Shown piece after piece: positions 10,900 to 21,200 of a stretch of DNA of 64,000 nucleotides. Position 1 is the stretch's first letter. Every line of letters begins with the position of its first letter. Under the pieces are notes generated by a model. It was not told the origin of the DNA. It saw only the letters and a program-made list of their open reading frames with translations, and searched no databases. The position numbers and the translations under genes are program-made. This stretch comes from Prorocentrum cordatum (taxonomy: Eukaryota; Sar; Dinophyceae; Prorocentrales; Prorocentraceae): assembly GCA_963575745.1 (NCBI GenBank), contig CAUYUJ010018638.1:32501-96500 (forward strand). Reading direction: 5' to 3'.

Positions 10900-11231
10900 T
10901 CCTCCTCCTCCTCATCATCATCATCATCATCAGCATCACCATCATCACCATACCATCATGCCATCATCATCATCATCATCATCACCACAAACATCATCAC
11001 CGACATCATTATAATGAGCATCAATAGCATCCGCGTCATCATCACCATCATCACCACCATCACCACCATCATCACCATCATCATAATCACCTCGTCATCA
11101 TCATCACCACCATCACCATCACCATACTCATAGCCAGCACCATCATCATCGCAATCAACATCATCCTCCTCATCATCAGCATAGTCATCACACCCATCAT
11201 CACCATCACCACCGCCATCATCACCACCATC

Positions 11232-11283
<52 letters not shown>

Positions 11284-11511
11284 ACATCAACACCACCATC
11301 ACCGTAACCACCTCCACCACCACCACCACAACTATCATCATCACCATCATCATCATCATCATCGTCATCATCTACTCATCTCATGGTCATCACCACCACC
11401 ATTACCATCATCTTCACCAACACCATCACCGTCACCATCATCATCACACTCAGCATCATCACCATCAGCATCATCAGCAGCACAATCATCACACCCATCA
11501 TCACCACCACC

Positions 11512-11545
<34 letters not shown>

Positions 11546-11865
11546 TCATCATCAGCATCAGCATCAGCATCATCATCATCATCACTTCCACCACCATCAC
11601 CATCGTCATCATCACCACCATCACCATCGCCTTCACCATCACCATCACTATCAACAACATCACCATCAGCACCATCATCAGCATCCTCATCATCACAACC
11701 ATCATCACCATCACCACCACCAGCATCATCATCACCACCATCGTCACCACCGTCATCACCACCATCACCATCACAATCACAATCACCATCACCATCACCA
11801 TCACCATCACCATCACCACCATCACCATCATCAACATCATCATCACTGTCATCATCATCGTCAAC

Positions 11866-11945
<80 letters not shown>

Positions 11946-11950
11946 GATCA
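10900..11950. repeat. CAT/CAC trinucleotide block of about 1 kb
   Basis: Almost continuous ATC and ACC triplets for over a kilobase. Purer (CAT)n runs lie at about 11240-11285 and 11880-11945. Repeat frames encode Asp/Met/Ile/Thr strings only, so no gene is inferred. Confidence 0.97.
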
Positions 11951-12189
11951 TCGCCACCCGCCCAAGCGGAAAACTCTTTGTGCGCCACCACCGTGCCCAA
12001 ACAGGGCCCTCCCAGGCCCCGGCCCGGTGCGCACGCCCTCTGGGCCGAAGCAAGGGGGTGCTGTGTACCGTCCGTGGGGCCAGCGATTGGGTCATGGCCT
12101 GGCGTGGCGGTGGCGCAACAATGCTTTCTGCGGACCAAATCTCTACGATCCCCCTCTCGGTACCTTGGCCTGGGCGTCGACGCGCGCGC

Positions 12190-12300
12190 TCTTGCTCCCT
12201 CTCTCCCTCTCTGCCCCTCTTGCTCTCTCTCTCGCTCTCTCCCTCTCTTGCCCTCTCTCTCTCTCTCTCTCTCTCTCCCTCTCTCCCTCTCACTCTGTCT
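12190..12300. repeat. (CT)n-rich tract
   Basis: CTCTCTCC-type pyrimidine run. Confidence 0.9.
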
Positions 12301-12630
12301 CGTGGGCACAGGCAGAACAACACAGCGCGCGTGTTGGACCTGCCGACGCGTAATCACGGGGTGCACAACGCACATCCTTGAAACCAGCCAGAACGCAAAC
12401 GGGGAGTTCAAGTAAGGCTGCGAGTCTGGCTGCGGCTAAGGACGATGGCCGAGGCAATGCCAAAGAAGCCAGAAAAGAGAGAAACATTTGAACATGGCCA
12501 AGCGGGAAAGACATTGACCGAAATCCTGAAATGGTCCATGTCGGTCGCGGCGGGGCAAACATGGCACTGATCATGCTGCCAGGGACCACAAGCGAATCGA
12601 AAAGAGAAGACGCCAAGCCGAGCTCAGCTT

Positions 12631-13515
12631 ATGTGCGCCAGCTTGAACGCTGCGCTCATTTGCGTTCAACTGCCGCATGAGAGAAGCACGGCAAAAATAG
12701 GCTCAACGCTGGTCATCTCAGTCCAACTGAAGGGATATAATCTAAAACTGACTGAGGCGGAGGACGAGGACGAGGGCGAAGAAGAAGTAGAAGAAGAAAA
12801 CAACAACGAACACCATGACCAACTAGAACACCATGACCAACTAAAACACCAATCGAAGAAGGAAACAACAACGAAAACAAAACGAACACAGGGGGGGGGG
12901 GGACAAAGCGGAAGAAGAACCGCGAACAACACGGGTGGCAAGCTCCAATGTTGTCGCCCGTGTGTTCGAAATGCTCCCCCGGCGAATGAACGTGTCTATG
13001 AGTTGTTCGACCATGTTTTTTATGAATCTGTGCACATCGCACTGCAAAGGCGTGCCACTCGAACCATTGCTGCCCAAGACAATCAAATCAACCTACAACA
13101 TCAAAACCGGCACGCGCAACCCATCCGCACGAAAGCACGAGTCGCACCAGCGGCACAAAGAGGCCATGAATCCACGACTGCGCCTGCTCAGGAGAAACCA
13201 AAGGTACCAACACCGCTGCTCCCAGAACCTCTCCCGGGGTGCGTTCCGACCAAGAGTTCGAGGCGCATTCAGTGTTGGCGACGAGGCCCTCCCAGGAGGC
13301 CCCAAAGAGGGGAAAGACGAGACAAGGGTAGCGGTACACTGGAGGCCAGTCCACAAGAAACCTTCCATAAGAAACTCAACCCTAAGATCCGAGGATGTCC
13401 ATCGATTTTTGGTGCGGGAACCGTCGCACCTTCCACAGCAAATCCATCGAAGCCCAAGAAACCCAGGGCACCCTGGAGGCAATCAGGGTGCTTCTTGGCA
13501 TGGGCCACTATATAG
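12631..13515 (+). CDS. Hypothetical open frame, doubtful
   Basis: A 294-codon frame from ATG. The first part looks fairly protein-like and contains an acidic stretch (EDEDEGEEEVEEE) and two DQLEHHDQLKH-type repeats. The rest runs through a family E repeat (about 13205-13330), so the full frame is unlikely to be one protein. No domain is recognised. It could be partly real or a chance open frame in a region of balanced composition. Confidence 0.2.
   Translation: MCASLNAALICVQLPHERSTAKIGSTLVISVQLKGYNLKLTEAEDEDEGEEEVEEENNNEHHDQLEHHDQLKHQSKKETTTKTKRTQGGGGQSGRRTANNTGGKLQCCRPCVRNAPPANERVYELFDHVFYESVHIALQRRATRTIAAQDNQINLQHQNRHAQPIRTKARVAPAAQRGHESTTAPAQEKPKVPTPLLPEPLPGCVPTKSSRRIQCWRRGPPRRPQRGERRDKGSGTLEASPQETFHKKLNPKIRGCPSIFGAGTVAPSTANPSKPKKPRAPWRQSGCFLAWATI
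13205..13330 (+). repeat. Family E, copy 2
   Basis: Core GGGGTGCGTTCCGACC, TTCGAGGCGCATTCAG, then GACGAGGCCCTCCCAGGAGG. It is homologous to 48296-48443, where long terminal inverted repeats are intact. Confidence 0.75.
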
Positions 13516-13526
13516 GAGTACCTCTT

Positions 13527-13660
13527 TCGGGGTCGGCCAAGAGGGGGGCGTCCAAGAGGGGGGGGGCGCAAATCGTAGCCAGCGGCATGTGCGTGGCCCA
13601 GGGGGGGGGCGCCAGCGACGCATTGAAACAAGAAGAGGCGCCATGAAATCTGGGGGGACG
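13527..13660 (+). mobile_element. MITE family J, copy 1, right end lost
   Basis: Begins TCGGGGTCGGCCAAGAGG and contains AGCGGCATGTGCGTGGCCCA and GGCGCCATGAAATCTGGGG. It stops before the CCATGATAT palindrome and right end found in the full copies, and is followed by a GGA/GAC run. Confidence 0.85.
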
Positions 13661-13669
13661 TCTGGGAGG

Positions 13670-13770
13670 AGGAAAACGAGGAGGAGGAGGACGAGGAGGA
13701 GGAGGACGAGGAGGAGGAGGAGGACGAGGAGGAGGAGGAGGACGACGACGAGGACGAGGAGCAGGAGGAG
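13670..13770. repeat. GGA/GAC triplet tract
   Basis: GAGGAGGAC triplets directly after the truncated family J copy. Confidence 0.9.
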
Positions 13771-13975
13771 CCCCCGCCTCCTCTGAGCCCCGGGTGCGCG
13801 GGGGCCCCCGGGCAGACGAGCAGCCCGCCTCGCAGACGGCGAGGCGTGCCCCCCGACACCAGCCGCTCGCGGCGGCGCGGGGGACCGCTCCGCGCCGCGG
13901 GGCGCGGCCTCCGCGGGCTGCGCAGACTGGCCTTGGCCGACTGGCACCGTGGAGTTGTTTTGTTGTTGTTTGCTG

Positions 13976-14594
13976 GGGCATTGCTGCGCGCCTGCTCGTC
14001 AGCCCTTGTCGCGCGTGCGGAGCTGCCCTGCCACTCCCGCGCTTCCCCGTGGCATTGCTGCGCTCCTGCTCGTCAGCCCTGGTCACGCGTGCGGAGCTGC
14101 CCGGCCACTCCCGCGCTTCCCCGTGGCATTGCTGCGCGCCTGCTCGTCAGCCCTTGTCGCGCGTGCGGAGCTGCCCTGCCACTCCCGCGCTTCCCCGTGG
14201 CATTGCTGCGCTCCTGCTCGTCAGCCCTGGTCACGCGTGCGGAGCTGCCCGGCCACTCCCGCGCTTCCCCGTGGCATTGCTGCGCGCCTGCTCGTCAGCC
14301 CTTGTCGCGCGTGCGGAGCTGCCCTGCCACTCCCGCGCTTCCCCGTGGCATTGCTGCGCTCCTGCTCGTCAGCCCTGGTCACGCGTGCGGAGCTGCCCGG
14401 CCACTCCCGCGCTTCCCCGTGGCATTGCTGCGCGCCTGCTCGTCAGCCCTTGTCGCGCGTGCGGAGCTGCCCTGCCACTCCCGCGCTTCCCTGTGGCGTT
14501 GCTGCGCTCCTGCTCGTCAGCCTTCGTCACGTGTGCGGAGCTGCACTGCCAATGCCGCGCTTCCCTGTGGCTTTGCTGCGCTCCTGCTCGCAAC
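13976..14594. repeat. 74-bp tandem repeat with a 148-bp dimer pattern
   Basis: About 8.3 units start GCATTGCTGCGC at 13978, 14052, 14126, 14200 and so on, exactly 74 bp apart. Units alternate between two types (CGCGCCTGCTCGTCAGCCCT-TGTCGCG and CGCTCCTGCTCGTCAGCCCT-GGTCACG), so the true period is a 148-bp dimer. The last units diverge. Because 74 is not a multiple of three and units lack plus-strand stops, all three plus frames stay open. Confidence 0.95.
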
Positions 14595-14599
14595 GCGCA

Positions 14600-15835
14600 C
14601 CGCCAGAGAGCTTGAGAGATCCACCTAACCAAAAAAAGAAGAGGGAAGAAAGGAGGGCGGCCCTTGGTTGCGTGACGCTCGACCCACGACAACAAAAAAC
14701 AGGACTGCCCATGTTGGGCACACAAGCGCATTCGATGGGACAGGACACCCGAGAGGACACCAGACTCTTCCGACGGCGACGTGGCCCCTCAACACCTGAG
14801 GATATGCGGGTTGCATGGGTCGGGATCGACAAGACACAAGGGTACCCTCAACTTGGCACGGTCGACCCAACAATCAAGGTCGACTGTACATTGTCAAATC
14901 TCTGTCGCTAAGTTGAAAATTGTGAACCGCGTCTACATTGCAGGGCGGGGGGCGGGCTGGGAGGGGGTATGCAACTCCTTGGCAAAACCTTCCTCCTGCC
15001 TGTGGCGACGCCAACGCCCAGATACTTGACGGTAAGCACCAGCAGCCCCGCCAGAAGCTTGCTGCGCAACTGCCAACACATATGTGAACTGGTGTTGGAT
15101 TTCCCTGCGGTAGCTTCCGAAGGAGGCTCTCAAGCGGGCACAGAACACTTGATTCAGCCCAGGGTAAGACTGACTGGTCGGGCGAGTGCGAACAAGAGGG
15201 AAACAGTCCAACGAGCGACGGTCTGACTCCCAACCGATGCTCGTTCCCCTGTGCTCAGCACATGAACGCACGCTGCTGACTTAACAGTCTCCTGTGAGGC
15301 CTCCATGGCAGGCGTGTGCGGAGGGGACGTGCTGCTACTGCTGCCCTCAGATCTGACGCTGTGGAGATGTGCAACATTGCGGCAAATCACGACCCGAACC
15401 CTAGATCCCATCTTTGCGCAGCACCTTCCGACCCGGATCGACAGGTGACGGTCCTGGGGCTCGAGAGCGGGCGAGCGTGTAAACAAAATGCAGCACCCGG
15501 ATCTCAGTGCAGCTATCTTGCCAGAATTGGCTCCATGACGATCTTCGCACGACAGAACCGATCGCCAGCTCCCGCAGAGCGGGGAGCCGCCTTCTCTCGC
15601 AGCACGGAGTACGAGGTCAGCTGCGGCTTCCACGCGATGCGCGGCGCGAGCTGGGCGGGCGGGGGGGCGGGAGTCCAGAGAGCCTCTTCGTCTTCCCCCA
15701 TTTCTCGTCAGCCTCTCGTCCTCTGCCCTCCACTTCGCCCTCCCCCCGCTCCCCTCCTCTCGTCTCCTGGCGCCCCTCCCGCTCCACCTCCACCTCCTAT
15801 CCTCCCTCGCCCTCGTCCTGACCACCGTCCTGCTC
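14600..15835. other. No recognisable gene
   Basis: Mixed sequence with unremarkable open frames and no recognised repeat family. It ends in a short TCC run (15836-15870). Confidence 0.4.
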
Positions 15836-16187
15836 CTCCTCCTCCTCCTCCTCCTCCTCCTCCTCCTCCTCCCTTAATCCACCTCACCACCCGATTGGAA
15901 TCGAAACATGCGCGTCCCGATTCCTGACCCCTTGCCTGATAATGAGGTATTGGAAACCAAAAGCTCCGTCACACTGTGAGGGGCCATTTCTCACCAAAGG
16001 CATGACATGACGAAAGCAACTGGCCTGGTGATCGTGTTTGGACGGGCTGGTGAGGAGACGCGAAGTGCCAAGACTTTGAAACATAGTCGCGCTCCATCCA
16101 TGGATGGAATGGGAGCCTTCACGAGAATCTGCTCGGACTTACGCGGAGAGACTTGGGGGCAAAATAACTGACCGGGGGGGGGACCTT

Positions 16188-16265
16188 ATTTCCGACGTCA
16201 TTTCCGACGTGTTTCGGTACACGAGGCTATTTCCGACGTCATTTCCGACGTTTCTCGGTACCCCG
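16188..16265. repeat. 40-bp direct repeat
   Basis: TATTTCCGACGTCATTTCCG followed by ACGT occurs twice, starting at 16188 and 16228, each followed by a CGGTAC block. Confidence 0.8.
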
Positions 16266-16617
16266 GGACAGGGGGGTATAGAAAACTCCACTTCCGGAGC
16301 CCCGACCGCCCAAGACAGCCCAAGAGGAAGCCAAGAGAGGCCCCAGAGGCCCCCTAGACAATGCAAGAGGGCCCCGAATCGCCGAAACTCGCTCTCACCC
16401 CCCCCGGATCGGCGGCACTGGCCGGAGGCCAGCCGAATAACTGACCACGCGTTTGACCATCCTCGCTTCCACACCGGAAACAGGCGATGCCAAACTGCCC
16501 GTGGGGTCCCGCGACGGTCAGGCCGCTCGACGAGCCGGCGCGTGGTATGGCGTTGTTTCGCCCTTGACGCGACAGCGGGACAGGGATCTCATCCTGTGCG
16601 AGGTTAAATAAAAGAGG

Positions 16618-16775
16618 AACAACAAAAAATGCATTAAACAGAAATGTTAGGAGGTCCGCGCGGATTTCTTGGATCCGCGCTGGCCCCCTCCTCCCTGGGG
16701 CGCCGAGCGTGCCAGGGAGCCTCCAGCGCCGGTGCAATACATCCGCGCGCAACTCCCGAAATTTCTGTTTGGGCA
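16618..16775. mobile_element. Family D, copy 1, upstream of the LINE
   Basis: Ends are inverted repeats (GAACAACAAAAAATG on the left, GGGCAACTTGTTCTTC on the right). The inner arms are AGGTCCGCGCGGATTTCTTG and TCCGCGCGCAACTCCC, around a GC-rich centre. It lies about 130 bp upstream of the probable 5' end of the LINE. Confidence 0.7.
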
Positions 16776-16857
16776 ACTTGTTCTTCTCGCCCGCGACCCC
16801 CCCCCACACCCCCCCCCGCGGCCCCCCCCGCGACCCACCCGCGAGCCTCCCGCGACT

Positions 16858-16904
16858 CGTCCTCCTCCTCCTCCTCCTCCTCCTCCTCCTCCTCCTCCTC
16901 CTCC
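16858..16904. repeat. (TCC)n tract at the LINE 5' side
   Basis: Pure CTC run immediately before sequence TGGCTCAAGTCCTGG. A similar run sits at the 3' side (23009-23048). Confidence 0.95.
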
Positions 16905-17075
16905 TGGCTCAAGTCCTGGCCTCTGGGGGCCACAGGACACCAGCTTTGCCATCCAGGGCAGGCCCTGGGTGCTGGGGCTCGAGCAGGCCCCCCGTGGCCT
17001 TTTCGGCATCACGACAGCCCCATCTGCTTTCGCGACCTTGTGCGCGCCAGGGAGGCGCAGGGATCACAAGAAGCG

Positions 17076-18254
17076 ATGGCCAAGCAGCAGAAGTACATCA
17101 TCTGCAGCCGCCGCGGCTGCAAGGGCTGGGCTTGGTGCGCTTCTGGGGCTAGGCATTGTACTCAATGCGGTGCCCGTTTCAAGCAGCAGCAGAGTGACAA
17201 CGCTGGAGGCGCCCGTGGCAGTGCCGCCAGCAACCTCGGTGCCGCGAGCGGGGCAGGCCGTGAATCAGCTCCGCCTCCAGCACCACATCCTGAGAAGCCA
17301 GGCCGCTGGCGTGGACGAGACCGCTCCCGTGGGCCCAGTCATCCACCAGGCCTCCGCCGACCAGGTACCGTTGCCTACTCCGACGGCGACGACACTCAGC
17401 CACAAGCAGAGGATCCAGTGGCCCTGGCCCAGGCCCAGGTCACGTTCTGGAAGAAGTGGAAACCCAACGGCGATGAGCATGTCGCGGCGCTGGGCAAACT
17501 CAAGCAGGCCAAGGCTGATATCTTGGCATCCAAGTCGTTGGACCAACAAGCTCAATCTCTCGCAGATCAGCTGGAGACCCAGCGCCAGAAGTACATCACA
17601 CAGACGTCGGACCTCAAGCAGCTCATGGAGGTCATCCTGGACGCCTGCGAACGCCACGGCAAGCTCGTGCAGGAGTCCAAGGCCACGCAGCAAGAGATCC
17701 AGTCGCTGGAGAGCCAGCACAACATGGCCAAGCAGGCCGCCATGCAGGCGGCTACCAAGGATGAGGACCTCTTGGAGACGCTGCAAGGGGTCCTTGCGGC
17801 ACGGATGCCGCCTGGCAGCAGGGCGCCGCCAGACCTCTGCTCGAAGGTGGCGGAGCTCGCCCAATACTTCGACGACCTCACGACGCAGCATGAGAGGTCG
17901 CAGGTGCCTGCGCCTCGCCAGTGGGCGGATCATGACTTCCCGCCCGTCGGCCAGAAGCCCGAGGACGAGATGGAGGTGGCAGAGGCTGTGGCACCCAGCG
18001 GCGCTGCGCCGCCAGCACCGCCTACTGCCGTGCAAGTGCCGTGCCCCACCGATGAGGAGCTCGACGGTGCGACCCCGATGGACCAGACACAGTCCTTGGT
18101 GCGCGCGGCGTCCGCCCTCCAGGCCGTCGCCAACGGCATGGCCGAGATCCAGGGCGCGCAGGGCCCCGAGGCCAAGAAGGCGCGGGCTGCGGCGATGGCC
18201 GCGGAGGCCGCCGCTGGAGCCACGGGGGCCACGGACGCCAAGTCGTCTTCCTGA
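17076..18254 (+). CDS. LINE ORF1 protein: zinc finger and coiled coil
   Basis: Probably an RNA-binding, particle-forming protein of the retrotransposon, by analogy with LINE ORF1 proteins. The ATG at 17076 is chosen because it immediately precedes a cysteine cluster with C at residues 10, 15, 21, 28 and 31 (CSRRGC..CASGARHCTQCG). Upstream the frame stays open to 16644 but runs through family D and a TCC run. Residues 130-245 are rich in Lys, Glu, Gln and Leu and look like a coiled coil (for example LETQRQKYITQTSDLKQ). A Pro/Ala-rich linker and an Ala-rich tail follow. The 392-codon frame ends in TGA at 18252-18254, overlapping the ORF2 frame. The function is inferred from position and composition; a match to a characterised ORF1 was not tested. 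Confidence 0.75.
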   Translation: MAKQQKYIICSRRGCKGWAWCASGARHCTQCGARFKQQQSDNAGGARGSAASNLGAASGAGRESAPPPAPHPEKPGRWRGRDRSRGPSHPPGLRRPGTVAYSDGDDTQPQAEDPVALAQAQVTFWKKWKPNGDEHVAALGKLKQAKADILASKSLDQQAQSLADQLETQRQKYITQTSDLKQLMEVILDACERHGKLVQESKATQQEIQSLESQHNMAKQAAMQAATKDEDLLETLQGVLAARMPPGSRAPPDLCSKVAELAQYFDDLTTQHERSQVPAPRQWADHDFPPVGQKPEDEMEVAEAVAPSGAAPPAPPTAVQVPCPTDEELDGATPMDQTQSLVRAASALQAVANGMAEIQGAQGPEAKKARAAAMAAEAAAGATGATDAKSSS

Positions 18255-21200
18255 CAGCCTCTACACGTTCGCGACGATCAACGGATCGTGCTGGGGAGCA
18301 GTGAAAGCCTTTGTAGAGTCTCCCACTGCTAATAATCTCACCTTTATCTGTGCCCAGGAGTGCAGGCTTGATGCTGGGGACTGCATCGCGCGTCAGATAC
18401 AATGGTGCTTCGCACGCGGCTGGCTTGCTCATATATCGCCAGCTGTCCGCAACCCCTCGGGTGAACTTGTCTCGGGGGTGGCGGTTTTAGTTCGGGGCGG
18501 ATTGGACTTGGGGGTCCAGCCGCTCTCTTTTCCTCCAGGGACGGATCTCTCCAGACTTGCTGGAGTGGTCATCGAAGCGCCAGGGGTCCCAACGTTCGGT
18601 TTGGTGAGCGCTTATTTTCAGGCCTCTGCGGGCCTCAATGAGACCAATTTGCACCTGCTGGCCACTCTTGGCCAGACGCAAGATCTTGTAGGCAAGCCCC
18701 TCCTGGTTGCTGGCGATTTCAACTTGCAGCCCGAGAGGCTTCAGAAGGGCACGGATTTCCTCACCCGTGCCACGATGGCGGTGGCGGCGCCGAAAGCGGC
18801 CACCTATTATACTAAGAAGACGAAGTCGACCCTAGATTTCTTTATCCACAGCCAGGCCCTAGGTCCCTGGCTGCGCCCCCCTCGCACCTTGTCCTCCTAT
18901 CCTCTTTCTCCCCACCGTCCTGTGCTCATGTCACTGCAAGTGCAGGACAATTTCCAGATCCCGACGCTCCTCAGGCCACAGAAGCTCCCCACTAGGGTGC
19001 CCATCGGTCCTCAGCTCCCGTCGGTAAGTTGGCATCAGACTGCTGCTACGATAGATTATGCTGTCCAATTGCTCGGAGATGCTTCGCAGCCGCTCTCCGA
19101 CCAGCAGCGCTCCACCATCCTGGACCACGTGTATTTCACCCTCGTCCAGGACCTCGAGCACACACTAAGTGTGAAAACAGACACCCCCCTCAAGCCCAGT
19201 AAAACCCCTAGGGCCCACCCCCCCCAGATCCACATGGTCTCGGCGAGTGCCAAGTGCACCCAGGGGCGTAAGTGCTGGACGGCCTATTCCAGGCCCCTTC
19301 GGTGGCTCCAAAATCGGCTGCAGGACTTTCGTCGCAGCATCCAGGATAATGACCTCCAGGAATTTCGGGACACTCTGGACAGTCTAGAAGACAGCCCAGA
19401 ACTTTTCAGTACCTCTTCTGCCCTTGCCCAAGGGCTGCAGGAAGTTCGTATCGCCACAGGACTCTTGCATGAGGACTTCCAAGTGCAGAAGCTCAACGCA
19501 GAGTTGGGCATAACAATTCTAGACGAGCTGCTCGAGCAAGTCGGCAAGATCATAGATTCTGAACTTGCCGCCGAGCACAGGAAGGACGGCCAGGAATGGA
19601 AGGATTGGGTTCAATCTTCTATGAAGGGAGGAGTGGGATGGGCTCACAGGTGGACGAAGAAGTTGGAAGCTTGGAGGCCTGTCTCAGTTGTTCACTGCCA
19701 GCGTTTCTCAGGACGTCCGCAGCACCTCCTCCAGGTTGAGGCCGACAGACTTGCTAAGATCTGGGATGTGCACCCCGAAGAGCCCCCCCAGTGGGTCCCC
19801 CCGACGGACGACAGAGTTGCCCTGGGCCCTATCACCCCCGTGCGCCTCCGCAAGGTTTCTCGCAGTTTTCCACACAGTACGGCCTCAACGTGGGACGGAG
19901 TGCACCCGCGTCACTTCGCCATGTTAGACGACGAGCAAGCCGGGCTCGTCTGCCAGCTGATTGAGCTTATAGAGCAGGTAGGGCACATGCCATCGCAGCT
20001 TCGGGGAGCTATATCTACGCTCATGCTCAAAGTGAAACAGCAAGATGATATACATGCTCAGCCAGCCTTTCGCTCCATTGGCATGCTCCCTGCTCTGTAT
20101 CGTGTGTGGGCCCGTCTTAGGAGGTCTGCTGCCCGCGAGTGGGAATATCACCACAGGCGGCCATACATTGCTCATCAAGCTGGACACTCTATTGTTGAGT
20201 TGGTCTACGCTCAGTCTCTTGAATGTGAATTTCATGCGTGCAGTGAGGATCCCCAACACTCTGCCCAAGTGCTCTGGGATCTGTCTAACTATTATGAACA
20301 TGTGGATCGTGAGTGCCTTGCCAAGAGAGCTGCTGCTTCTGGATTTCCATGCTGCTTGCTCCGTATTATACTATCTCAGTATGGTAGCTCACGATTTGTT
20401 GCTATGCAAGATGTGTGTGTTAGCGTTGGAAAAGCATGGAGGGGGCTCATAGCTGGGTGCGGTTGGGCTACGTATCTGGTTCAGGTGTATGTTTTAGCTC
20501 CCCTCGACCAGTGGACCAGCACACACTGTTACATCCGTCTTGCTATGTTTATCGATGATTTGCTGCTGCAGTGTCATGGCAAGAGCTATGACCTAGTGAT
20601 CAGCCAGATGAATGTGGCTGCTCGATCTTTAGCCAGTTGCATCCAGCACGAGTTTAAGTGCCAGATCGCCACTAAGAAGAGCCAGGTGCTCGCCTCCAGC
20701 CAAGACCTCCAAAACAAGCTTCGGAAGACCCTTGGGACGCTCGCGGGGCCCTCCACGGACAATTCAGGACCCAACCTCGGTATTGAAAGCGGAGCTGGAA
20801 GACCCCAGAGGAGATGGAGGAGGGGAAGGAAGCTTTTGGAGCGCATCGTCAGGATTCAGAAAAGGATGGCCCGTATCAGGATGATAAAGCACGCTGGAGG
20901 AAATGGAAAGAAGTTGTATAATACTGGCCTCTTTGCGGCCACCTCGTTTGGAGTTGAGGTCACGGGCATCAACAACACGATGCTCGCGCAAGCCCAGACT
21001 CAGTATTTAGCTGCAGCAGGTCCTAGGTGTGCCTCAAGGAGTCGAACTCTCGCCCTCCTCATCCTCCAGGACCCCCTGTGGAAAGCGGGCCTCGGGCCCG
21101 CGCTTATGTGGCACCGTCTCGTCTGGGAGGCCCACACTCGGCCCGAGACGGCCGTGGTCAGTCTCCAGCAGCTCAGCCTTTGGGGCGAGGCTGTCTTGCC

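Noticed and set aside
10900-11950. Poly-Asp and poly-Met/Ile proteins
   Set aside because: Repeat-driven frames, one in each phase of a CAT-type block.
13976-14594. CRISPR-like array
   Set aside because: Units are contiguous tandem repeats without variable spacers.
13794-14628. Three overlapping plus-strand proteins of 260-320 codons over the 74-bp repeat
   Set aside because: All three frames are open only because the unit lacks stops. No codon bias favours one frame.
16900-16915. Relict spliced leader (TGGCTCAAG) at the LINE 5' edge
   Set aside because: Only nine bases match, and the same word is common in the CCAAGATGGCTCAAG-type repeats of the window.
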